Shown here: positions 52,990 to 62,831 of the stretch, piece after piece
How positions within the stretch are numbered: position 1 is the stretch's first letter
Layout: the number at the start of each line of letters is the position of its first letter
Source of the DNA: an uncultured Prochlorococcus sp.
Lineage (GTDB): Bacteria; Cyanobacteriota; Cyanobacteriia; PCC-6307; Cyanobiaceae
Reading direction: 5' to 3'
Length of the DNA: 64,000 nucleotides
Assembly (NCBI GenBank): GCA_902572065.1
Contig: CACGEL010000001.1
Location: 6,219-70,218, forward strand
Position numbers and translations under genes: made by a program
The notes under the pieces: generated by a model
Seen by the model: only the letters and a program-made list of their open reading frames with translations
Database searches by the model: none
Told to the model about the DNA's origin: nothing

Positions 52990-53784
52990 TTAAATATTTC
53001 CTACTAAAGTTACTGTTCTAAATTCAATATCTTCAATAATTTTCCAAGGTTCAGCATTCCTTTCTGCAAATTCTAAATTTTTAAAACCTAGTTCTTTAAA
53101 ATCACTTATAAATTCTGGCTCATACCATGCTCCACTAATACAACCTGTCCATAGATCATGGTCATTTTGCAATCTTAAAGGAACTTTCTTGTTAGAAACA
53201 ATATCGCTAATTGCAATTCTTCCATTATCTTTTAGAACTCTTTTTATATTTCTTAGAAGGTTATTTCTATATTCTGGACTTACCAAGTTTAAAACACAAT
53301 TACTTAAAATAATATCAACTGATTTGTCGGCGATTAATGGATTTAAATCTTTATCTAGTTCATCGAGTTTTTCAATTGATCCTTCTAGAAATTCTGTATT
53401 TTTAAAACCTATATTCTTTGTAACTTCTTTAGAGGCTGATCTAGCTAAAGAAAGCATGTCAGGATTCTGATCAACGCCAATAACTTTCCCTTCTTTCCCA
53501 ACAATTTGGGCACAAATAAAAGCATTCTTGCCGCTACCACTTCCAAGATCTAAGACAATATCATTTCTTTGAACATACTTTGTTGGGTCACCACATCCGT
53601 AGTCTCTTTCAATTACCTCTTGAGGTATGGCTTCAAGTAAAATAGGATTAAAACCAACTGGTGTGCAAAGACAACTTTCTTGTTCTAAAGCAGCTGAACC
53701 ATATCTTTCTTGAATCGCATCTTTATGATCAAATTTATCAGTGGCTTTATCCGATGGATTCGTATTGCAGCAATTTGAAGACAT
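52990..53784 (-). CDS. arsenite methyltransferase-like (ArsM family)
   Basis: About 264 aa SAM-dependent methyltransferase. The three cysteines characteristic of ArsM are in place: DYGCGDPT (Cys64), LSNCVLNLV (Cys163) and TGCISGAWYEP (Cys215), with the SAM loop DLGSGSGKNAF (79-89). It would methylate arsenite. Start set at ATG 53784: the next ATG upstream (53815-53817) lies inside the terminator of the preceding gene. The N-terminus holds an extra SNCC pair. Confidence 0.8.
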   Translation of the reverse strand: MSSNCCNTNPSDKATDKFDHKDAIQERYGSAALEQESCLCTPVGFNPILLEAIPQEVIERDYGCGDPTKYVQRNDIVLDLGSGSGKNAFICAQIVGKEGKVIGVDQNPDMLSLARSASKEVTKNIGFKNTEFLEGSIEKLDELDKDLNPLIADKSVDIILSNCVLNLVSPEYRNNLLRNIKRVLKDNGRIAISDIVSNKKVPLRLQNDHDLWTGCISGAWYEPEFISDFKELGFKNLEFAERNAEPWKIIEDIEFRTVTLVGNI

Positions 53785-53815
53785 ATCTTGAAATGTACTC
53801 TCGATAAATATAGCC

Positions 53816-53843
53816 AAAAAAAGCCCCTTACTAAGGGGCTTTT
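53816..53843. terminator. bidirectional Rho-independent terminator
   Basis: Nearly perfect hairpin AAAAGCCCCTTA / TAAGGGGCTTTT with flanking A and T runs, 17 bp past the stop of the minus-strand DUF4278 gene. The T tract is longest on the minus strand. Confidence 0.85.
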
Positions 53844-53859
53844 AATTTATTAAATTAAA

Positions 53860-54033
53860 TTATTTAGTGTAATTTACACCTCTGTAATTTAATTCTGCTT
53901 TTTCATTACTTGAAGAAGCGTCATCCATTCTATTGGTGTATACGTTTCTTCTGTAGGTAAGTTCAACAATCTGCTTTGTAGCAGCTTTTTTATTTTGAAC
54001 GTAGTTTTTACCTCTGTAAGTTAAAGTAGTCAT
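53860..54033 (-). CDS. DUF4278-family protein, 57 aa
   Basis: Small protein with two repeats of the DUF4278 signature LTYRGxxY (LTYRGKNYVQN at the start, ELNYRGVNYTK at the end) and a related block LTYRRNVYTN in between. Start taken at the ATG beginning TTLTYRGKNY, as family members begin with this motif; the longer 69-aa reading adds a non-homologous lead. Function unknown. Strong terminator downstream. Confidence 0.8.
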   Translation of the reverse strand: MTTLTYRGKNYVQNKKAATKQIVELTYRRNVYTNRMDDASSSNEKAELNYRGVNYTK

Positions 54034-54087
54034 GTTTCGATGTGACAACACGGCCATCCCCCGTTCCATGGTATGACTCGAACTGCG

Positions 54088-54101
54088 CCCTCAAGAGAGG
54101 G
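54088..54101. promoter_or_regulatory. GC-rich stem-loop upstream of the DUF4278 gene
   Basis: CCCTC AAGA GAGGG, a 5-bp stem with a four-base loop, 55-68 bp upstream of the minus-strand start at 54033. Its GC content is far above the local background, suggesting a 5'-UTR element. Role unknown. Confidence 0.35.
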
Positions 54102-54289
54102 TGAACGAAAAAGTAGCAATAGCTACAAAATAATTATAAGCTTATTTTTCGGCTAATGTCTAGCTTTTACAAATAGAAAAGAAGATTTAATCTTTTTTTA
54201 ATTATTATCTTAGGTAAATTTTTTTATGAATAGTCTTTGAAAAGGATTATGTTTATATACAGGTTTATATTTTATGTAGCTAATTTTTT

Positions 54290-54547
54290 ATGACCGGTTT
54301 TTTATATTTTTTGGGGAATACTTTAAGGTGGCCAGTGTTAAAGCCAAAAGAGTTTCTTTCCTTACATGCGTATTTTTCAATTATTTATTTGATAACTTTT
54401 ACTTTGAGTAAATATGATGTAAGCCAATCGAATTTAGTCTTTACTCTAGGAATTCTGGCACCTCTTTTAATTGCTATTGGACAAGGACTCCCTTTAGATT
54501 GCCTTGATATGGAATCATCTTTATTGAAGGAATTAAAAACTAAGTAA
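54290..54547 (+). CDS. conserved hypothetical membrane protein, 85 aa
   Basis: An 85 aa protein with two TM helices (about 27-42 and 50-66) and an N-terminal LGNTLRWPVLKPKEFLSLH. The pattern GQGLPLDCLD near the C-terminus is conserved-looking. No function known. ATG start. Convergent with nfuA. Confidence 0.6.
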   Translation: MTGFLYFLGNTLRWPVLKPKEFLSLHAYFSIIYLITFTLSKYDVSQSNLVFTLGILAPLLIAIGQGLPLDCLDMESSLLKELKTK

Positions 54548-54568
54548 TTTATTTGCAGTTAAAAATCT

Positions 54569-54814
54569 TTATAAAACCTGAACAACTTCGCTTATTTCAG
54601 GAATCATTTCTTTTAATTTTCTTTCAATCCCCATTTTTAGGGTCATAGTACTACTTGGGCAACTACCGCATGCGCCTTGAAGTCTGACTTTGACAATTGG
54701 ACCATCTATTTCTGCAATTTCTACATTACCCCCATCAGATATTAAAAAAGGTCTTAGCTCATCAAGGACTTTTTCGACATTTTCATTTGTTAAAGAGAGT
54801 GTTTCAGTACTCAT
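54569..54814 (-). CDS. nfuA: NifU C-terminal-domain iron-sulfur scaffold
   Basis: An 81 aa Nfu domain protein. The whole protein is the C-terminal NifU domain, with [19 protein letters not shown] and the cluster-binding CxxC in [18 protein letters not shown]. It passes [4Fe-4S] clusters to targets such as photosystem I, and is essential in cyanobacteria. Divergent from mqo. Confidence 0.95.
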   Translation of the reverse strand: MSTETLSLTNENVEKVLDELRPFLISDGGNVEIAEIDGPIVKVRLQGACGSCPSSTMTLKMGIERKLKEMIPEISEVVQVL

Positions 54815-54884
54815 AATTTTGGATTAACTTTATAATAAGCCTAGAAAGAAATTTGATTAATTGCAAAAAAGATAATTTTCTGTT

Positions 54885-56381
54885 GTGACTTCTTTTAAAA
54901 ATCCTACTAACGATAATATCTACTTCGATGCAGTCTTAGTTGGAGCAGGGATAATGAGCAGTACTTTAGCCCTGCTAATTTCAGAAGTTTTACCTGATAT
55001 AAAGGTTCTTATTATAGAAAAATTAAATAACCCAGGTTGTGAAAGTACTGGTGCTTTTAATAATGCAGGTACAGGACATGCGGCTAATTGTGAATTAAAC
55101 TATACGCCTTTAGATGAAAAAGGAAATATACAAATAGATAAAGCTCTTTCAATAAACCGTTCTTTTGAAAAATCAATGTCATTATGGGCCTCATTGTATG
55201 AAGCAGGGAAAATTGACATTAAAAATTTTTTAAAATTTATTCCACATATTAGCTTTGTCTCTGGTAGAAATAATATTTCTTTTTTAAAGAAAAGATATCA
55301 GAAAATGTCTAAAAATCCTGAATTCGCTGATATGGAATTTTCTACGTCTTTTGATGAGATTTCATCATGGGCTCCCCTAATAACCAAAGATAGGAATCCA
55401 TTGACTGAAATTTCTTCTACCAGAATACTTAGAGGAACAGATATTAATTTCGAGGCTCTGACTAAGGAGTATTTGTCATTAGTTTCTCTAAACAAAAATA
55501 TTGAAATTAGATATGAAACACAATTAGTAGATTTAAAGAAAATTGATAAGAATAAATGGGAATTAGAAATTAGTTCAGGAGGGAGAAGAACTTCGATTAG
55601 AACAGGTTACGTTTTTATTGGAGCTGGGGGGAAAACAATTAACTATTTGCAAAAATCAGGAATTCCAGAAGCAAAGAATTATGGAGGATTTCCAGTTAGT
55701 GGGAAATGGCTTATTTGCGAGGAAGAATTTTTAACAGAAAAACACAACTCAAAAGTTTATGGTAAGGCTGATATTGGCTCACCACCAATGTCAGTCCCTC
55801 ATTTAGATACTAGATGGATTGATGGTAAAAAACTACTTTTATATGGACCTTTTGCTGGATTTACAACAAAATTTCTAAAGCAGAGTTCATACTTTGATTT
55901 ATTTAGTTCAATTAAAAAAAATAATATTATTTCTATGTTGGATGTTGGTTTTAAAAACAACGATTTAATTAATTACCTCATAACACAATCACTAAAGAAC
56001 CATAACTCAAGAGTTGAGAATTTAAAGAATATGATGCCATCAGCTAACCCCTCTAATTGGTATTTGAAGAATGCTGGTCAAAGGGTCCAAATAATTAAAA
56101 AAACTGATAGTGGTGCTTCTTTGAAATTTGGAACGGAGATTGTGAATTCATCAGATGGAACATTATCTGCCCTTTTAGGAGCTTCTCCTGGTGCAAGTAC
56201 TGCAGTTTCAATTATGGTTGAAGTTTTAGAAAAATCTGTTTTATTTTTAAATGAAAAGAATAATTTGAAGAAAAAGATTTATGAATTGATTTATCCAAAA
56301 CAATCGTCCTCTGAAACTGATAGTAATTTCATTAAAGATATCAAAAAAAGAAATAATTCGATTTTAGGTTTTCATCCATAA
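54885..56381 (+). CDS. mqo: malate:quinone oxidoreductase
   Basis: A 498 aa FAD-dependent membrane-associated enzyme oxidising malate with quinone as acceptor. FAD motif [17 protein letters not shown], conserved [18 protein letters not shown] (family-specific), [11 protein letters not shown] and the C-terminal [20 protein letters not shown] start. It gives this lineage a non-NAD route for malate oxidation. Confidence 0.94.
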   Translation: MTSFKNPTNDNIYFDAVLVGAGIMSSTLALLISEVLPDIKVLIIEKLNNPGCESTGAFNNAGTGHAANCELNYTPLDEKGNIQIDKALSINRSFEKSMSLWASLYEAGKIDIKNFLKFIPHISFVSGRNNISFLKKRYQKMSKNPEFADMEFSTSFDEISSWAPLITKDRNPLTEISSTRILRGTDINFEALTKEYLSLVSLNKNIEIRYETQLVDLKKIDKNKWELEISSGGRRTSIRTGYVFIGAGGKTINYLQKSGIPEAKNYGGFPVSGKWLICEEEFLTEKHNSKVYGKADIGSPPMSVPHLDTRWIDGKKLLLYGPFAGFTTKFLKQSSYFDLFSSIKKNNIISMLDVGFKNNDLINYLITQSLKNHNSRVENLKNMMPSANPSNWYLKNAGQRVQIIKKTDSGASLKFGTEIVNSSDGTLSALLGASPGASTAVSIMVEVLEKSVLFLNEKNNLKKKIYELIYPKQSSSETDSNFIKDIKKRNNSILGFHP

Positions 56382-56436
56382 TTCTAATTAGCTAATATTA
56401 ATTAAGATGCCATAGGAGGAGAATTTTTATTTTTAA

Positions 56437-58245
56437 ATGACTGATATATCTGTTTCAAAAATAAGAAATTTTTGCATAATTGCTCATATTGACCATGGTA
56501 AATCTACTCTTGCGGATAGGTTGCTCCAAGATACTGGGACTGTTCAGCAAAGGGATATGCAAGAACAATTTTTGGATAGTATGGATCTTGAAAGAGAGAG
56601 AGGAATCACTATTAAATTACAGGCGGCGCGTATGAAATATACATCGGACGATTCTCAAGAATATGTTTTGAACTTAATAGATACACCTGGACATGTTGAC
56701 TTTTCTTATGAGGTTAGTAGATCTCTGCAGGCTTGTGAAGGTGCTTTACTTGTTGTTGATGCAAGTCAAGGAGTAGAAGCTCAAACTTTGGCTAATGTTT
56801 ATCTTGCCCTTGAAAACAATCTTGAAATAATCCCTGTTTTAAATAAAGTCGATTTACCAGGAGCGGATGCTGAAAAAATAAAACAAGAAATAGAAGAAAT
56901 AATTGGACTTGATACATCTAATGCAATAAATTGCTCAGCAAAAACTGGATTTGGTATTAAAGATATTTTGGAAGCTATTGTTAAAAGAATCCCTTCGCCT
57001 CAAGATGAAAAAAAATTACCGACTAAGGCATTAATTTTTGATTCTTATTATGATCCCTACAGAGGAGTTATTGTTTATTTCAGGGTGATATCAGGATCAA
57101 TTAATAAGAGAGATAAAATATTATTAATGGCTAGTAAAAAAAATTATGAACTTGATGAAATAGGTATAATGGCACCAGATCAGCAGCAAGTTGATGAATT
57201 ACACGCAGGAGAAGTTGGTTATTTAGCTGCTTCTATAAAATCAGTTGCTGATGCGAGAGTTGGAGATACTATTACCCTTTTAAATTCACCTGCAAATGAT
57301 CCATTGCCAGGTTATAAGACAGCTAATCCAATGGTTTTTTGTGGCTTGTTCCCGACTGATGCAGATCAATTCCCGGATTTAAGAGTATCTCTTGAAAAAT
57401 TACAATTATCAGATGCGGCTCTAAAATATGAGCCCGAAACCAGTAGCGCAATGGGCTTCGGATTCCGGTGTGGGTTCCTAGGACTTCTTCACATGGAGAT
57501 TGTTCAAGAAAGATTGGAAAGAGAATATGATTTGGATTTAATTGTAACGGCACCATCAGTTATTTATAAGGTTAATTTAAATCAGCAGGAACATATTTTT
57601 ATTGATAATCCTTCTACAATTCCTGATCCACAACTTAGAGAATCAATAGAAGAGCCATATGTAAAAATGGAAATTTATGCTCCTAATGAATTTAATGGAA
57701 CATTAATGGGTTTATGCCAGGAAAGAAGGGGAGTATTTATAGATATGAAATACATAACAACAGATAGAGTTACTTTGATTTACGAAATTCCATTAGCTGA
57801 AGTTGTTACAGATTTTTTTGATCAGATGAAAAGTAGAACGCAAGGTTATGCATCAATGGAATATCATTTAATTGGATATAGAAAGAATAACCTTGTAAGA
57901 TTAGATGTTCTAATAAATTCAGAAAGAGCAGATCCATTAACTTCTATCGTCCATAAAGATAAGGCTTATGGAATTGGTAGAAGTTTAGTTGAGAAATTAA
58001 AAGAACTTATTCCAAAACAACAATTTAAAATACCTATCCAGGCTTCAATAGGTAGCCGTATAATTGCTAGTGAAAGTATAAGTGCATTAAGAAAAGATGT
58101 TCTTTCTAAGTGCTATGGAGGTGATATTTCTAGAAAAAAGAAACTTTTAAAGAAGCAAGCTAAAGGGAAAAAGAGGATGAAGGCAATGGGTAAAGTTGAT
58201 GTACCTCAAGAAGCTTTTATGGCAGTTCTAAAGTTAAATCAGTAA
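56437..58245 (+). CDS. lepA: elongation factor 4 (LepA)
   Basis: A 602 aa translational GTPase. G1 in [16 protein letters not shown]2 ERGITIKL, G3 DTPGHVDF, G4 NKVD. The unique LepA C-terminal domain follows ([20 protein letters not shown], then a basic [16 protein letters not shown] stretch). It back-translocates stalled ribosomes and helps initiation quality. GGAGG ribosome binding site precedes the ATG. Confidence 0.98.
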   Translation: MTDISVSKIRNFCIIAHIDHGKSTLADRLLQDTGTVQQRDMQEQFLDSMDLERERGITIKLQAARMKYTSDDSQEYVLNLIDTPGHVDFSYEVSRSLQACEGALLVVDASQGVEAQTLANVYLALENNLEIIPVLNKVDLPGADAEKIKQEIEEIIGLDTSNAINCSAKTGFGIKDILEAIVKRIPSPQDEKKLPTKALIFDSYYDPYRGVIVYFRVISGSINKRDKILLMASKKNYELDEIGIMAPDQQQVDELHAGEVGYLAASIKSVADARVGDTITLLNSPANDPLPGYKTANPMVFCGLFPTDADQFPDLRVSLEKLQLSDAALKYEPETSSAMGFGFRCGFLGLLHMEIVQERLEREYDLDLIVTAPSVIYKVNLNQQEHIFIDNPSTIPDPQLRESIEEPYVKMEIYAPNEFNGTLMGLCQERRGVFIDMKYITTDRVTLIYEIPLAEVVTDFFDQMKSRTQGYASMEYHLIGYRKNNLVRLDVLINSERADPLTSIVHKDKAYGIGRSLVEKLKELIPKQQFKIPIQASIGSRIIASESISALRKDVLSKCYGGDISRKKKLLKKQAKGKKRMKAMGKVDVPQEAFMAVLKLNQ

Positions 58246-58326
58246 TTAATGTCAAATTAAAAACTTAAAGCTATTTTATCTTTCAAACAATAGTTATATT
58301 TTAGTTGATTCGAAAATTACAAATTT

Positions 58327-59160
58327 GTGAATTCAAACTCATCAAATCAAGTTCCGCAGAAAATAAGAAGGACTGGATTTTTTATTGTCCTTTCATATCT
58401 TTTAATAGTATTGATTATGAAAGTATTAGAGGCTAATAACTTTTTTGGTTATTCTTTTTCATCTTTTAGTAGTGATATCTTTGCCCCACCTTCACTAAAA
58501 CATTTATGTGGTACGGATAGATTAGGAAGAGATGTTTGTTTAAGAACTTTACAAGGCTCATCTATAGCTATTGAAGTTGTATTACTTGCTATTTTCTTAG
58601 CTTCAATTATAGGAGTACCATTAGGTTTGGTGAGTGGATATTTTGGAGGGATATTTGATAAATGCTTATCACTTTTAATGGATACTATTTTTTCGATACC
58701 TGTTATCTTGCTTTCAGTAGTTGTAGCCTTTGTATTGGGTAAAGGGATTATTAATGCCTCTATAGCCTTGTGTATAGTTTATTCTCCACAATATTTTAGG
58801 TTAATTAGAAATCAAACAATATTAATAAAATCTGAGACATATGTTGAAGCTGCAAGAGTTTCAGGGGCTGATATTAAAACTATAATTTTTAAATATATAT
58901 TCCCAAATGTCATTACTCCTTTGCCTATTCTTCTTACTTTAAATGCTGCCGATGCAGTTTTAGTATTGGGAAGTTTAGGCTTCTTAGGTTTGGGAGTTCC
59001 TGCAGATGTCCCTGAATGGGGAAGTGATCTTAATCTTGCACTTTCGGCTCTACCTACTGGAATTTGGTGGACTGCTTTATTCCCTGGATTAGCAATGTTT
59101 TTCTTAGTCTTAGGTCTCTCGTTTATAGGGGAAGAAATAGAAAATATTTTTGAGAAGTGA
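58327..59160 (+). CDS. ABC transporter permease, DppC/OppC type
   Basis: A 277 aa inner-membrane permease of the peptide/nickel transporter class. N-terminal OppC-type domain with a TM helix (about 19-33) then LCGTDRLGRDVCLRTLQG, and the permease domain with the EAA loop YVEAARVSGADIKTIIFKYI. GTG start. The usual DppB partner, binding protein and ATPases are not adjacent. Either the rest lies elsewhere in the genome, or the substrate is served by a split system. Substrate unknown. Confidence 0.85.
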   Translation: MNSNSSNQVPQKIRRTGFFIVLSYLLIVLIMKVLEANNFFGYSFSSFSSDIFAPPSLKHLCGTDRLGRDVCLRTLQGSSIAIEVVLLAIFLASIIGVPLGLVSGYFGGIFDKCLSLLMDTIFSIPVILLSVVVAFVLGKGIINASIALCIVYSPQYFRLIRNQTILIKSETYVEAARVSGADIKTIIFKYIFPNVITPLPILLTLNAADAVLVLGSLGFLGLGVPADVPEWGSDLNLALSALPTGIWWTALFPGLAMFFLVLGLSFIGEEIENIFEK

Positions 59161-59191
59161 TAGTGAATTTTATTTTTTTTTAATTAGCAAC

Positions 59192-59848
59192 CTAATTAAT
59201 TTCTCCATAATGATTAAGGGTCGGATATTTATTTCCAGACTTTCTGTAAATAGAAGCTAACTCAGGATAACTCCATTCAAATAATGTATTTTGGTATTCT
59301 TTTGTACTTAAACCTTCTCCATTAATAGGCAGTAGACTCTTAAGTTGTCTTTGGCGAATAGCTTCGAAAAGTAAAATAGAAGCTGCTACGGAAACATTCA
59401 AAGATTGGACCATTCCTGTCATAGGTATAAAGATCGATTTATCAACCTTTGAGTTAAGTTCATCGCTCAATCCCCACTTTTCTGCTCCTAAAACGAAACA
59501 AGTATTTTCTGAATAGTCAAAATTCCTATAATCGGTGGAGCTTTCATTAAGTGTCGTTCCATATAATTTAAAGCCTTTCTTTTTTAGCTCAGATACCGCA
59601 GAAACTTTTGTCTGATAATTATTTAATTTGACCCATTTTTGACTTCCTTGGGCTGTACTATTAAAAGTTTTAACTTTGTCTTTCTCGCAAATGAAATTTG
59701 CTTCAAAAACACCTGCTGCATCACATGTTCTTAATATTGCAGATAAGTTATGGGGTTTATTTACTGCCTCTACCAAAACGGTTAAGTTCTTCATTCGACA
59801 ATTTAAAACATTCTTAATTCGCTCAAATCTTCTTGGCAAAATTGACAT
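59192..59848 (-). CDS. trmH: tRNA 2'-O-methyltransferase TrmH (SpoU family)
   Basis: A 218 aa SPOUT methylase for Gm18 in tRNA. NLSAILRTCDAAGVF, CFVLGAEKWGLSDEL and IPMTGMVQSLNVSVAASILL are the three SPOUT motifs. The catalytic arginine lies in ILRTCDA. Convergent with the permease gene. Confidence 0.9.
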   Translation of the reverse strand: MSILPRRFERIKNVLNCRMKNLTVLVEAVNKPHNLSAILRTCDAAGVFEANFICEKDKVKTFNSTAQGSQKWVKLNNYQTKVSAVSELKKKGFKLYGTTLNESSTDYRNFDYSENTCFVLGAEKWGLSDELNSKVDKSIFIPMTGMVQSLNVSVAASILLFEAIRQRQLKSLLPINGEGLSTKEYQNTLFEWSYPELASIYRKSGNKYPTLNHYGEIN

Positions 59849-60027
59849 CTTAAAAATGCTTAGATAGTTAGCTTAATTATATTCATTTAAAAAATATAGT
59901 TCAAAAAAGATAACTCAAAATATAAATCCTTTAGTTTTAATTAAATTTCCCATAATTAAAATTTAATCTTGGGAATATTTCGTTCGTGGTTTAGTTTATA
60001 ATATTTTTAGAAATTAGATGTTATTAA

Positions 60028-60231
60028 ATGGCATACATTGAATGGGATTATACATTGATAACAAGTATGGTAGAAAAACAAGGCTGGACTTTACCTGAAC
60101 AGGATTCAGAAGAGTGGAAGTATTTTAAAGACGAACTTGGTGAGAAAATGAGAGGAGTTGGTATAGTGTTCGAAAAATATTGCAAATTTGCTCCTGATAT
60201 TGGAGAAGGAGTACATCTATTAGACGAATAA
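60028..60231 (+). CDS. conserved hypothetical protein, 67 aa
   Basis: A 67 aa acidic helical protein (AYIEWDYTLITSMVEKQGWT, then DSEEWKYFKDELGEKM). No TM segment and no known domain. Preceded by a TATAAT-like box near 59996 and followed by a strong hairpin at 60251-60280. Function unknown. Confidence 0.6.
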   Translation: MAYIEWDYTLITSMVEKQGWTLPEQDSEEWKYFKDELGEKMRGVGIVFEKYCKFAPDIGEGVHLLDE

Positions 60232-60250
60232 ACTTTCTAAAAAAAAATTA

Positions 60251-60280
60251 AACCATTGATGTATCCCTTAATCAATGGTT
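60251..60280. terminator. hairpin terminator with T-run on minus strand
   Basis: Perfect 10-bp stem AACCATTGAT / ATCAATGGTT with a 10-nt loop. An A-run directly to its left makes the T tract on the minus strand, so the classic orientation is leftward. There it has no annotated source. It may also serve the plus-strand 67-aa gene without a T tract. Confidence 0.6.
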
Positions 60281-60453
60281 ATTAACTATAAAATAAGTAA
60301 CTTTTGATTAAATTAGAGTAATAAATTATTAAGGCTTTATAAAGCTTATTTAAAAATCAGTTTGTAAAGTCAAGAAATTATTTAATAAAGCTTTTAATTT
60401 TTATTTATCCACAAAAAAAGATTTTCAACTTTATATTTAATTAAAAAAGGAAT

Positions 60454-60846
60454 ATGCAAAATAAATTTATTTTTTTATTTGATGGTGGTTGTCCTTTATG
60501 TCGTAGGGAAACTAGTTTTCTAAAAGGGAAAGACGTCTTAAAAAAAATTAACTTTGTTGATATAAGTAAAAATGATTATAATCCTATTTTCTTTAAGGAC
60601 ATTTCATATGCAGCAGCAATGTCAAATCTTCATGGGATTTTGGAAAATGGAGATATTATTAAAGGGTTAGACGTGCTCGCATATGCATATGAATTAATAG
60701 GACTCGGATGGGTTTATTATCCTTTAAAAATTGAATTTTTGTCTCCAATTTTAAGATTATTTTACCAATACTGGGCAAAATATAGGCTTAAATTTACGGG
60801 TAGATCAAACATTGAGAAACTATGTACATCTGAATGTGAACAATAA
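60454..60846 (+). CDS. DCC-family (DUF393) thiol-disulfide oxidoreductase-like protein
   Basis: A 130 aa thioredoxin-like protein with FLFDGGCPLCRRETSFLKG (the CPLC redox pair of the DCC family) and a C-terminal helical segment containing a hydrophobic stretch (YAYELIGLGWVYYPL). DUF393 proteins are usually small and membrane-proximal. First gene of the four-gene unit that ends with the photolyase; the next gene starts 3 bp after its stop. Confidence 0.85.
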   Translation: MQNKFIFLFDGGCPLCRRETSFLKGKDVLKKINFVDISKNDYNPIFFKDISYAAAMSNLHGILENGDIIKGLDVLAYAYELIGLGWVYYPLKIEFLSPILRLFYQYWAKYRLKFTGRSNIEKLCTSECEQ

Positions 60847-60848
60847 AT

Positions 60849-61085
60849 ATGGAAATTATTGATATAGATAGAGTAATTGAAATGTGTTGGGAAGATAGAA
60901 CTCCTTTTGAGGCTATTAAGCAGCAATTTGGTTTAAAAGAAGATGATGCAATCAGAATCATGAGAAATAACCTTAAGCCTAAATCCTTTAAAGTTTGGAG
61001 AAAAAGAGTTTCTGGAAGAAAAACAAAATTTATGGATCTTAACGAATCGACTAGATTTAAATCTACTCATAAAAGAAAATTATAA
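60849..61085 (+). CDS. TIGR03643-family protein
   Basis: A 78 aa basic protein: IDRVIEMCWEDRTPFEAIKQ, followed by QFGLKEDDAIRIMRNNLKPK, then KVWRKRVSGRKTKF and a basic tail ending HKRKL. I recognise it as the short TIGR03643 family, which travels with photolyase-related genes. It reads as a helix-turn-helix-like, nucleic-acid-binding domain, but that is inference. Confidence 0.8.
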   Translation: MEIIDIDRVIEMCWEDRTPFEAIKQQFGLKEDDAIRIMRNNLKPKSFKVWRKRVSGRKTKFMDLNESTRFKSTHKRKL

Positions 61086-61088
61086 ATT

Positions 61089-61220
61089 TTGAAGAACTTA
61101 CAAAGTAAAATTTGTCCAGTTTGCAACAGGCCATTTAATTGGAGAAAAAAATGGAAAAATTGCTGGAAGGAAGTTAAATACTGTTCAAATAGTTGCAGAA
61201 TTAGAAAATCAGTAATATGA
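61089..61220 (+). CDS. DUF2256 zinc-binding protein, 43 aa
   Basis: A TTG-started 43 aa protein too short for standard ORF cut-offs. It shows the DUF2256 pattern: [17 protein letters not shown], then [18 protein letters not shown], with four to five cysteines arranged as a zinc ribbon. Three bp after the previous stop, and its stop overlaps the photolyase ATG (ATGA), so translation is coupled. Confidence 0.85.
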   Translation: MKNLQSKICPVCNRPFNWRKKWKNCWKEVKYCSNSCRIRKSVI

Positions 61221-62707
61221 ATCAAATATCAATCATTTTCCCAAATCAACTCTTTAGAGAAAGTCCAATATTAAAATTAAATTGCGAAATTTTAATGATA
61301 GAAGATTCGTTGTTTTTTGGAAATGATAAATTTCAAAAGTTAAAATATCACAAAAATAAATTAATTTTTCATAAAGCCTCAATGCTTGCTTATAGAAAAT
61401 ATTTAGAAACTTCAGGCCATAAAGTTTTTTATGTTAAGAACAAGGATAATCTTTCTACAGTTGATTATTTATCAAAACATATAGATGAAAAATATCAAAA
61501 AATAAATATTATAAATCCTCATGATTTTTTAATTATGAAAAGGATAAAAAGATTTGTTGAAGAAAATAATCTCAAATTAGAAGTTTTTCACTCACCAATG
61601 TTTATCACTCATGAAGATTTACGAGACTCTTTTAGATCAAATCCCAAAAAACCCTTAATGGGTAGATTTTATGAGAACCAAAGAAGAAGTCAGAATATAT
61701 TAGTCAATCCTGATGGTTCACCTCAGGGAGGTAAATGGAGTTTTGATGAATTAAATAGAAAGAAGTTACCCAAAATTATAAATATTCCTGAAATACCAAA
61801 ATTAAAAAAAAATGAGTTTGTAATTCAGGCTGAAAAAATAATCTCTGATTTGAATATTGAGTGCTTAGGTGAAAGTAATTATTTTATATATCCAACCTCT
61901 TTCGATGAAGCAGATAAATGGCTTAATGATTTTTTAGAAAATAGAATTTTTCTATTTGGAGATTATGAAGATGCAATTAGTAAGCAAAAAGTTTTTTTGT
62001 GGCATAGTTTGCTTTCGCCTCTTTTAAATTCTGGTTTATTGACTGTAAAAGAAGTTATAAATAAGGTATTGAATTATTGTGAGAATAATAGAGTTCCTAT
62101 TAACTCTTTAGAAGGTTTTATTCGTCAAATTATTGGATGGCGAGAATTTATTAGTTTGGTTTATGAAAAACATGGCACAAAAATGCGTACTACTAATTTT
62201 TGGAATTTTGAGAATAAGCTGATTCCTGATGCTTTTTATGAAGGTACCACAGGAATAGAGCCAGTAGATAATGTTATAAAAAATATTATTAAATATGGAT
62301 ATTGCCATCATATAGAAAGGCTTATGATTATGGGTAACTTTATGCTTTTATGTCGGATACATCCTGATCAAGTTTATAAATGGTTTATGGAAATGTTTAT
62401 AGATTCTTATGATTGGGTAATGGTTCCTAATGTTTATGGAATGAGCCAGTTTAGTGATGGGGGTATCTTTTCTACAAAACCTTATATATCTAGCTCAAAT
62501 TATGTAAAAAAAATGTCTGATTATAAAAGTGGTGCTTGGTGCTCAATCTGGGATGGTTTATTCTGGAAATTTATAAAAGATAATGAAACTTACTTTAGAA
62601 AACAATATAGGCTATCTATGTTAACAAGGAATCTAGATAAAATGAGTGTAGAAAAGTTAAATGGTCATCTTATCATTGCTGAGGAATTTATTAGTAAACT
62701 TTATTAA
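61217..62707 (+). CDS. FeS-BCP-type cryptochrome/photolyase-related protein, cluster cysteines incomplete
   Basis: A 496 aa flavoprotein of the bacterial (6-4)-photolyase/CryB group: IIFPNQLF start, [12 protein letters not shown], then [18 protein letters not shown] and [20 protein letters not shown]. Such proteins normally bind a [4Fe-4S] cluster through four cysteines, two of them in a Y-C-x-x-C pattern right after MSDY. Here that stretch reads [13 protein letters not shown], so those two are gone. Cys363 and Cys442 survive. It probably repairs UV lesions or senses light without an intact cluster. Confidence 0.85.
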   Translation: MNQISIIFPNQLFRESPILKLNCEILMIEDSLFFGNDKFQKLKYHKNKLIFHKASMLAYRKYLETSGHKVFYVKNKDNLSTVDYLSKHIDEKYQKINIINPHDFLIMKRIKRFVEENNLKLEVFHSPMFITHEDLRDSFRSNPKKPLMGRFYENQRRSQNILVNPDGSPQGGKWSFDELNRKKLPKIINIPEIPKLKKNEFVIQAEKIISDLNIECLGESNYFIYPTSFDEADKWLNDFLENRIFLFGDYEDAISKQKVFLWHSLLSPLLNSGLLTVKEVINKVLNYCENNRVPINSLEGFIRQIIGWREFISLVYEKHGTKMRTTNFWNFENKLIPDAFYEGTTGIEPVDNVIKNIIKYGYCHHIERLMIMGNFMLLCRIHPDQVYKWFMEMFIDSYDWVMVPNVYGMSQFSDGGIFSTKPYISSSNYVKKMSDYKSGAWCSIWDGLFWKFIKDNETYFRKQYRLSMLTRNLDKMSVEKLNGHLIIAEEFISKLY

Positions 62708-62831
62708 ATAAATAATTGAAAAAATTACAAATTTTAAAAACTTAAGAGAACCTTATGTTGTTAAGAAATATCAAAAGATTATGTTAAATTTATAAACAAA
62801 TAATTTTAAAATTTTTTTCTTTAAATTATTA

